From an uncultured Prevotella sp. (GTDB taxonomy: Bacteria > Bacteroidota > Bacteroidia > Bacteroidales > Bacteroidaceae), in the NCBI GenBank assembly GCA_900541335.1, contig UQJC01000019.1, positions 1 to 36,691 on the forward strand: a stretch of 36,691 nt of DNA, read 5' to 3'. Below, piece by piece: positions 31,319 to 36,691 of this stretch. The notes below the pieces were generated by a model, which worked only from the letters and a program-made list of their open reading frames with translations, was not told the origin of the DNA and did no database searches. Made by a program: the position numbers and the translations under genes. The first letter of the stretch is position 1; every line of letters starts with the position of its first letter.

Positions 31319-32287
31319 TTACTCCCAACCCAGTGCACTGGCACCGAGAACAGCCGCTTCGCTACCATTCAAGGCTGAAATCAAGAGCTTCGCCTTACCA
31401 CGATAGATGCTGAGTACGTTTTCGTCGTAAGCCTTGCGCAAGGGTTCCATCAAATATTCACCTGCCTTCGTCAGACCGCCGAAGAACACAAAGGCTTCGG
31501 GCGTATTGAACGTTGCAAAGTCAGCACAAGCCATACCGAGCATACGACCCGTAAATTCAAAGATGTCACGCGCAATTTCGTCACCCTTTTCAGCGGCTAC
31601 GAACACATCGTAAGAAGTAATCTTCTCCGGATCGAGTTCACGCAACAAGCTCGGCTTCGTGCTCCTCTCGAGCATTTCGCGTGCCGTACGTGCCACACCC
31701 GTTGCCGAAGTATAGGTTTCGAGACAGCCCTTGCGACCACAGCCACAAGTACGAGCGTTCTCACTGCGGTCAATGATAACATGACCCAATTCGCCGGCGA
31801 AGCCGTCGCTACCATAGACCACCTTACCGTCGACAACGATACCCGAACCCACACCCGTACCGAGCGTAATCATCATGAAGTTCTTCATGCCGCGAGCCAC
31901 ACCATAAGCCATTTCGCCCATGGCCGCTGCATTGGCATCGTTCGTCACACGACAGGGAATACCCAAAGCATCTTCAAACATCTGAGCGCAGGGAACTGCA
32001 TCCTTCCAAACCAAGTTGGCAGCCTTTTCAATCACGCCTGTATAATAATTAGCGTTGGGCGCACCGATACCAATAGCGCGCACCTTTTCGATACCGCCAA
32101 TCGTGTCAAGAGCCGGTTGAAGGGCTTCTACCGAAGCCTTTACATAGTCCGAGAACTCCGCATAACCACGCGTTGAGATTACCGTTTGAGACTTTATATT
32201 ACCGCGTTGATCAACGATGCCAAACACGGAATTCGTACCGCCCATATCCAGGCCGATTACATAGGGTTTTTCTACGTCAAATTCCAT
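31319..32287 (-). CDS. ROK-family sugar kinase, probably glucokinase
   Basis: The start is set at the ATG at 32287 (MEFDVEKPYVIGLDMGGTNS); the open frame extends 14 codons further but adds no similarity. The product has 322 residues. It has the ATP-phosphate loop DMGGTNS at 14-20, the catalytic Asp117 in VTNDANAAAMGE, the second phosphate motif LGTGVGSGIVVDG at 142-154, GELGHV with the zinc ligand H169, and the ROK zinc cluster CGCGRKGCLE (C181, C183, C188). The sequence GELGH followed by CxCGxxGCLE is typical of bacterial ROK glucokinases. It would phosphorylate glucose with ATP in the cytoplasm; other hexoses cannot be excluded. It has no DNA-binding domain, so it is not a ROK repressor. 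Confidence 0.92.
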   Translation of the reverse strand: MEFDVEKPYVIGLDMGGTNSVFGIVDQRGNIKSQTVISTRGYAEFSDYVKASVEALQPALDTIGGIEKVRAIGIGAPNANYYTGVIEKAANLVWKDAVPCAQMFEDALGIPCRVTNDANAAAMGEMAYGVARGMKNFMMITLGTGVGSGIVVDGKVVYGSDGFAGELGHVIIDRSENARTCGCGRKGCLETYTSATGVARTAREMLERSTKPSLLRELDPEKITSYDVFVAAEKGDEIARDIFEFTGRMLGMACADFATFNTPEAFVFFGGLTKAGEYLMEPLRKAYDENVLSIYRGKAKLLISALNGSEAAVLGASALGWE

Positions 32288-32326
32288 AGAATTATGCTTT
32301 AAGTTGAATGTAAGAAAAGATGGGGG

Positions 32327-32334
32327 CAAAAATA
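32327..32334 (-). promoter_or_regulatory. -7 element before the ROK kinase gene
   Basis: On the minus strand TATTTTTG fits TAnnTTTG, 39 bp before the ATG. No clear TTTG is seen at the normal upstream distance. Confidence 0.4.
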
Positions 32335-32456
32335 CAACAAATATGCATACACTGTTTGCATATCTCGGCTTTTTTTAGTACACTTCTTAAAGGTTCGCCT
32401 GATTCCTTCCCCTTCCAGGCAGCCCAGTTTCCCCGTCCAATCCACCACGGCCACAT

Positions 32457-32487
32457 TTTGACATTCATAGGGATTTCTGTACTTTTG
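32457..32487 (+). promoter_or_regulatory. Bacteroidota promoter of the LysE-family gene
   Basis: TTTG at 32457-32460 and TACTTTTG at 32480-32487 are 19 bp apart, an exact fit to the consensus. The ATG is at 32516, giving a short leader. Confidence 0.85.
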
Positions 32488-32515
32488 CAGAGATTCTGAC
32501 TCGTCACTTCCCACT

Positions 32516-33184
32516 ATGAATAATATCTTCATCGAATTCGCCAGTCCCCTTTTATTGATTGCAAAAGGTTTGCTCGTAGGCATTATTGCTTCCGCTCCGA
32601 TGGGTCCGGTAGGCATCCTATGTATTCAGCGCACCATGCAAAAGGGGCGTGCATACGGCATCGTCACGGGTGCAGGGGCTGCCTTGAGTGATATCATCTA
32701 CGCCCTCATCACCGGTTTCGGTATGTCCTTTGTCATGGATTTTATCGACAAAGAACAAAATATTTTTTGGCTCAAACTCATCGGTAGCTTGATGCTCTTT
32801 ATCTTTGGCATCTACATGTTTCGCACCGACCCACGCAAGTGTCTGCGTCCGTCGCCTAAGAGCAAAGGAACCCTTATCCACAACTTCACAACGGCCTTTT
32901 TGGTCACCCTCTCCAATCCCCTCATTATTTTTCTGTTTATCGCCCTCTACAACATGCTTACCTTCGTCATCCCGGGCAATCTCTTCGGGCAATGCGTCGG
33001 TTACCTGTCCATCGTAGCGGGTGCCATGCTGTGGTGGTTGGGCTTGACCTATGTCATCAACAAGATGCGCAGCTCCTTTGGTCTGCGAGGCATTCTGCGG
33101 CTTAACTGCACCATCGGTAGCATCGTCCTGGCCGCCTCCATGGTCTACGCCGCCATGACGCTCTTCAATCTTTCTTTATATTAA
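32516..33184 (+). CDS. LysE/RhtB-family exporter
   Basis: The 222-residue protein has about six membrane helices. The N-terminal motif LLVGIIASAPMGPVGILCIQRTMQKGRAYGIVTGAGAALSDIIYALIT is the LysE signature (G-x-x-x-x-x-P-G-P followed by G-x-x-x-G-x-G-x-x-x-x-D). A second conserved segment is TTAFLVTLSNPLIIFLFIAL. Family members export amino acids or related small molecules; the substrate is not known. It has its own promoter; a branched inverted repeat lies at its 3' end. Confidence 0.88.
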   Translation: MNNIFIEFASPLLLIAKGLLVGIIASAPMGPVGILCIQRTMQKGRAYGIVTGAGAALSDIIYALITGFGMSFVMDFIDKEQNIFWLKLIGSLMLFIFGIYMFRTDPRKCLRPSPKSKGTLIHNFTTAFLVTLSNPLIIFLFIALYNMLTFVIPGNLFGQCVGYLSIVAGAMLWWLGLTYVINKMRSSFGLRGILRLNCTIGSIVLAASMVYAAMTLFNLSLY

Positions 33185-33230
33185 GGTGTCACCTCCGACG
33201 TCCGGAACGAGTCCTTCCGTTTCACCTTAA
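33181..33230. other. Inverted repeat after the LysE-family gene
   Basis: TTAAGGTG (33181-33188) pairs with CACCTTAA (33223-33230), and CGGAA (33203-33207) pairs with TTCCG (33215-33219) inside. The outer arm includes the stop codon. No T-run follows, so terminator function is uncertain. Confidence 0.45.
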
Positions 33231-33406
33231 GAGCAAAGCGGGTGGTTTACGAAAGTAAAGCTCCCTGGTGCGAATGCTACCTACCAGCTTCGGTATCGGT
33301 CATACACTGCCCCACCGGCCCACGAGGCTTCTCTTATATATATAGGTGTAGGTTGCTCATCTCCTACCCCGTCGTCCTTCATCCATTCTCTACGAAATTC
33401 CCCTCT

Positions 33407-33988
33407 ATGATTATAGCAGACAAACTCAAGCAGACCAATCGCGCGGAATACCTCCTCTACCTCTGGCAGGTAGAAGACCTCCTCCGTGTCTACGATTGCA
33501 ACGAAGACCGCATACGCAACGAGTATCTCAGCCAGTTTCAGATCAGTGACGATCAACGTGCCCAAATGGCACAATGGTATGCCGACCTTTGTGAGATGAT
33601 GCGTAGCGAAGGCAAACGAGTTCACGGTCACCTTCAGCTCTGTTGCAACATCCTGCAGGAACTGACCGAACTCCACAACGCGTTGCTCCGCTCCTCCCAT
33701 TTCCCTTACTACCGCGAAATGTATTATAAGGTACTCCCCTATATCGTAGAACTTCGCAGTAAGAGTAAAACGGCTCCCTCTACCGCCGACGAAGCCCCGG
33801 CCAACGGCTGTCCCGACGAGCCCGAACTCGAAACTTGCTTCGACTTCCTTTACGGCTTAATGGTGCTCCGCCTGCAAGGCAAAACTGTGAGCGAATCCAC
33901 ACAACGCGCTGCCAAAGACGTTTCGACCTTGCTCGGACAGCTCTCTGACTATTACTTCAAGGACAAGGCGGAACCGCTTGAACTGTAG
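33407..33988 (+). CDS. DUF4924-family protein
   Basis: The start is set at the ATG at 33407 (MIIADKLKQTNRAEYLLYLWQVEDLLRVYDCNEDRI); an upstream extension of 55 codons is open but shows no similarity. The 193-residue product is mostly helical, with the DUF4924 pattern N-x-A-E-Y-L-L-Y-L-W-Q-V-E-D-L-L-R at the start, W-Y-x-D-L-C-x-M-M near 60 and L-H-x-A-L-L-R-S at about 85-92. The C-terminal part has F-D-F-L-Y-G-L-M-V-L-R-L-Q-G-K and T-L-L-G-Q-L-S-D-Y-Y. There is no signal peptide. Function is unknown. It sits 60 bp before rmlD, an order I recall from other Bacteroidales. Confidence 0.85.
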   Translation: MIIADKLKQTNRAEYLLYLWQVEDLLRVYDCNEDRIRNEYLSQFQISDDQRAQMAQWYADLCEMMRSEGKRVHGHLQLCCNILQELTELHNALLRSSHFPYYREMYYKVLPYIVELRSKSKTAPSTADEAPANGCPDEPELETCFDFLYGLMVLRLQGKTVSESTQRAAKDVSTLLGQLSDYYFKDKAEPLEL

Positions 33989-34048
33989 GGAAAGCGCAGT
34001 CGCTCATCCTTTTCTCCCAACGAATAAAACTTTCAAAGATATCCTCCC

Positions 34049-34903
34049 ATGAAACAGATATTAGTTACTGGTGCCAATGGCCAGTTAGGTAGCGAGCTCC
34101 GCTTGCTCGCCCCGAAATATGAAGACGAGTGCGAATTTCATTTCACCGATGTCAAAGAGCTTGATATCACCGACCGCAAAGCAGTCTATGCTTTTATCGA
34201 GCAACATCACATCTCCGTCGTCATCAACTGTGCCGCCTTTACCGCCGTCGACAAAGCCGAGAGCGAACCCGAGCTTTGCGACCTGCTGAACCACATTGCG
34301 CCGGGCTACTTGGCCGAAGCCGTAGCCTCTGTAGGCGGAACCATGATTCAGGTCTCAACCGACTACGTCTTTGACGGCACCGGTCACGTACCCTACAAGG
34401 AAGAAGATGCCACCAGCCCCAACACCGTCTACGGACGCACCAAGCTCGCCGGTGAAGAAAGCGTCATCCGCTCCTGCGCCGGATCGATGGTCATCCGTAC
34501 AGCCTGGCTCTACTCCACCTTCGGCAACAACTTTGTCAAGACCATGATTCGTCTCGGCAAAGAGCGCGAACAACTTGGCGTCATCTTCGACCAGATTGGC
34601 ACCCCCACCTATGCCCGCGACCTCGCTCAGGTCATCCTTACCGCCGTCGACAAGGGCATTGTTCCCGGTGTCTACCATTTCAGCAACGAGGGAGTCTGCT
34701 CCTGGTTCGACTTCACTCGTGCCATCCACCGCTTCAAGGGCATCGACTCCTGCCAGGTTAGCCCCATCCATACCGAGGACTACCCCGTGCCCGCCCCGCG
34801 TCCCCACTACTCCGTGCTTGACAAGACGAAGATTAAGAAGACCTACGGCATCGACATCCGTTGGTGGGAAGACGCCCTCAAAGAATGTATCAAAGAACTC
34901 TAA
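34049..34903 (+). CDS. rmlD: dTDP-4-dehydrorhamnose reductase
   Basis: The 284-residue SDR-type enzyme has the NAD(P)-binding GANGQLGSEL at 8-17, the VINCAAFTAVDKAE segment at 58-71, STDYVFDG at 103-110, the catalytic Y128 and K132 in YGRTK, and RTAWLYSTFGNNFVKTM. The C-terminus (RPHYSVLDKTKIKKTYGI...WWEDALKECI) is the typical RmlD ending. It reduces dTDP-4-dehydro-L-rhamnose to dTDP-L-rhamnose. The other rml genes are not in the window. Rhamnose may be used by the polysaccharide pathway represented at the left end, but the link is inference. It ends 14 bp before prfC. Confidence 0.94.
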   Translation: MKQILVTGANGQLGSELRLLAPKYEDECEFHFTDVKELDITDRKAVYAFIEQHHISVVINCAAFTAVDKAESEPELCDLLNHIAPGYLAEAVASVGGTMIQVSTDYVFDGTGHVPYKEEDATSPNTVYGRTKLAGEESVIRSCAGSMVIRTAWLYSTFGNNFVKTMIRLGKEREQLGVIFDQIGTPTYARDLAQVILTAVDKGIVPGVYHFSNEGVCSWFDFTRAIHRFKGIDSCQVSPIHTEDYPVPAPRPHYSVLDKTKIKKTYGIDIRWWEDALKECIKEL

Positions 34904-34917
34904 GCTCATCACTCTGC

Positions 34918-36486
34918 ATGAATCAAGAAATTGCACGCCGGCGTACCTTCGCCATCATCTCACACCCGGACGCCGGTAAGACGACCCTCACCGAAAAGCT
35001 CCTCCTCTTTGGTGGACAAATCCAAGTAGCAGGTGCCGTCAAGAACAATAAGATTAAGAAGACTGCCACCTCCGACTGGATGGAGATCGAAAAGCAACGT
35101 GGTATTTCAGTCACGACCTCAGTCATGGAGTTTGACTACAATGACTACAAGGTCAACATCCTCGACACGCCGGGTCACCAGGACTTTGCCGAAGATACCT
35201 TCCGTACCCTGACCGCCGTCGACTCTGCCATCATCGTTGTCGACAGTGCCAAGGGTGTCGAAACCCAAACGCGCAAGCTCATGACGGTCTGCCGCATGCG
35301 CAAGACGCCTGTAATCATCTTCATCAACAAGATGGACCGCGAAGGTAAGGACCCGTTCGACCTCCTCGACGAGCTCGAACAGGAGTTGCAAATCAAGGTG
35401 CGTCCCCTCTCTTGGCCTATCAACCAGGGCTCCCGCTTCAAGGGTGTCTACAACATCTTCGAACAGCAACTCAACCTCTTTGCCGCTGACAAACAGAAAG
35501 TGACCGAGAAGGTGGCTGTCGATATCAACAGCAGTGAGCTCGAAGCCCACGTCGGCGAGACCGATGCCCAACAGCTTCGCAATGAGCTCGAACTCGTAGA
35601 CGGCGTTTATCCCGAATTCTCCCACAACGACTACCTCAATGCCGACGTAGCCCCCGTGTTCTTCGGTTCAGCCCTCAACAACTTCGGTGTCAAGGAACTT
35701 CTCGACTGCTTTGTCCAGATTGCCCCCTACCCCCGTCCTACCCAGGCCGAAGAGCGTCAGGTGGCTCCCGAAGAAGAGAAGTTTACGGGCTTTATCTTCA
35801 AGATTACAGCCAACATCGACCCCAACCACCGTTCCTGCATCGCCTTCTGCAAGGTCTGCTCCGGTCGATTCGAGCGCAACAAGCCCTACCTCCACGTACG
35901 CAATGGCAAGACCATGCGCTTTTCCTCTCCCACGCAGTTTATGGCACAGCGTAAGAGCACCATCGACGAAGCCTGGGCGGGCGACATTGTTGGTTTACCC
36001 GATAACGGCACCTTCAAGATTGGTGACACACTGACCGAAGGCGAAAACCTTCATTTCCGTGGTCTTCCCTCTTTCTCCCCCGAAATGTTCAAGTACATTG
36101 AGAACGCTGACCCCATGAAGACCAAGCAACTCCAAAAGGGTATCGAGCAACTCATGGACGAAGGTGTGGCTCAGCTCTTTGTCAACCAGTTCAACGGTCG
36201 CAAGATTATTGGTACCGTCGGTCAACTGCAGTTTGAAGTCATCGAATACCGCTTGGCCAACGAGTACAACGCCAAGTGTCGTTGGGAACCCATCCAGCTC
36301 TACAAGGCTTGCTGGATTGAGAGCGATTCTCCCGAAGAACTCGAGAACTTCAAGAAGCGCAAATACCAGTACATGGCGAAGGACCGCGAAGGCCGCGATG
36401 TTTTCCTCGCTGACTCGGGCTATATGCTTCAGATGGCACAACAAGACTTCGAGCATATCCGCTTCCACTTCACCAGCGAATTCTAA
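34918..36486 (+). CDS. prfC: Peptide chain release factor 3
   Basis: The start is set at the ATG at 34918 (MNQEIARRRTFAIISHPDAGKTT); the longer frame overlaps rmlD. The 522-residue GTPase has G1 SHPDAGKTT at 15-23, G2 RGISVTTSV, G3 DTPGHQDFAEDTFRTL and G4 INKMDREG. The RF3-specific C-terminal domains include RFSSPTQFMAQRKSTIDEAWAGDIVGLPDNG and GVAQLFVNQFNGRKIIGTVGQLQFEV. It removes class I release factors from the ribosome after termination. The length and SHPDAGKTT motif separate it from EF-G. Confidence 0.97.
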   Translation: MNQEIARRRTFAIISHPDAGKTTLTEKLLLFGGQIQVAGAVKNNKIKKTATSDWMEIEKQRGISVTTSVMEFDYNDYKVNILDTPGHQDFAEDTFRTLTAVDSAIIVVDSAKGVETQTRKLMTVCRMRKTPVIIFINKMDREGKDPFDLLDELEQELQIKVRPLSWPINQGSRFKGVYNIFEQQLNLFAADKQKVTEKVAVDINSSELEAHVGETDAQQLRNELELVDGVYPEFSHNDYLNADVAPVFFGSALNNFGVKELLDCFVQIAPYPRPTQAEERQVAPEEEKFTGFIFKITANIDPNHRSCIAFCKVCSGRFERNKPYLHVRNGKTMRFSSPTQFMAQRKSTIDEAWAGDIVGLPDNGTFKIGDTLTEGENLHFRGLPSFSPEMFKYIENADPMKTKQLQKGIEQLMDEGVAQLFVNQFNGRKIIGTVGQLQFEVIEYRLANEYNAKCRWEPIQLYKACWIESDSPEELENFKKRKYQYMAKDREGRDVFLADSGYMLQMAQQDFEHIRFHFTSEF

Positions 36487-36527
36487 AAATACGAAGTTGC
36501 AACAAGCGCAACTTACCGCAAAATCCC

Positions 36528-36566
36528 AAACGGGCGGTCGCAAATCAATGCGACCGCCCGTTTTTT
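36528..36566 (+). terminator. Intrinsic terminator after prfC
   Basis: A perfect 15-bp stem AAACGGGCGGTCGCA (36528-36542) and TGCGACCGCCCGTTT (36549-36563) has a 6-nt loop and ends in TTTTTT. Confidence 0.95.
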
Positions 36567-36619
36567 GTAACTGAAGAGGGAAGGAACAGGAAGGACCAAC
36601 AGAAACAAAGGTGTTGTAT

Positions 36620-36639
36620 GGTCGCGGCATGCCGCGACC
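36620..36639. repeat. 20-bp perfect GC-rich palindrome
   Basis: GGTCGCGGCATGCCGCGACC is identical to its reverse complement. No T-run follows. It lies after the prfC terminator, so it is not needed to end that transcript. A dispersed repetitive palindrome or protein-binding site is possible. The last 34 bases of the window (ATG at 36658) could be the start of another gene but are too short to call. Confidence 0.85.
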
Positions 36640-36691
36640 CATAGCAGAAGTAACTTCATGCGCGAAAAGAAGAATGGTATACTAATGGGTC

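Noticed and set aside
36658..36691. Start of a further gene at the right edge (ATG CGC GAA AAG AAG).
   Set aside because: Only eleven codons are present, too few to support a gene.

Overview
The window is a stretch of a Bacteroidota (Bacteroidales) chromosome. Five things point there. It carries type IX secretion genes (sprA, porU, porV). It carries DUF3256, DUF4468 and DUF4924 proteins typical of the phylum. The L31 protein is type B. There are no obvious Shine-Dalgarno sequences before the genes. Several promoters match the Bacteroidota pattern TTTG-N19/20-TAnnTTTG, usually as TACTTTTG. A Prevotellaceae-type or Porphyromonadaceae-type, T9SS-bearing organism fits best, but the genus cannot be fixed from the sequence alone.

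Layout. (1) 1-3115 is the end of a surface polysaccharide cluster: the C-terminus of an O-antigen polymerase/ligase-like protein, a GT2 glycosyltransferase, a WecA-type polyprenyl-phosphate sugar-1-P transferase and a second, monotopic sugar-P transferase. This part looks more A/T-rich than what follows. (2) 3164-6906 holds a small helical lipoprotein, a PcrA/UvrD helicase and a secreted DUF4468 protein, closed by a terminator. (3) 7331-10288 holds two metabolic genes with their own promoters and terminators, asnB and a class II fructose-bisphosphate aldolase. (4) 10440-24925 is the core of the window: ruvA, sprA (T9SS outer-membrane translocon, about 7.4 kb), an FAH-fold protein with an eroded active site, porU (T9SS sortase), porV (T9SS shuttle) and ispF, all on the plus strand. 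A 42-bp palindromic tandem repeat array lies just after sprA. (5) 25080-27730 holds a DUF3256 protein (minus strand), L31 type B and a GH109-like Gfo/Idh/MocA protein. (6) 27949-32287 is all minus strand: an EamA transporter overlapping truA, the rpsF-rpsR-rplI ribosomal operon and a ROK glucokinase. (7) 32516-36486 is plus strand: a LysE-family exporter, a DUF4924 protein, rmlD and prfC, then a strong terminator and a 20-bp perfect palindrome.

How the genes fit together. SprA forms the outer-membrane channel of T9SS. PorV binds the C-terminal signal of cargo leaving SprA. PorU removes that signal and, in Porphyromonas gingivalis, links cargo to an anionic LPS. The polysaccharide genes at the left end could supply such a glycan, but that is inference. 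The most notable points are the joined T9SS locus, the FAH-fold protein between sprA and porU that has lost its expected metal and catalytic residues, the palindromic repeat array after sprA, and the sprA TTG start that coincides with a promoter-like sequence. I did not find a clearly new multi-gene system.
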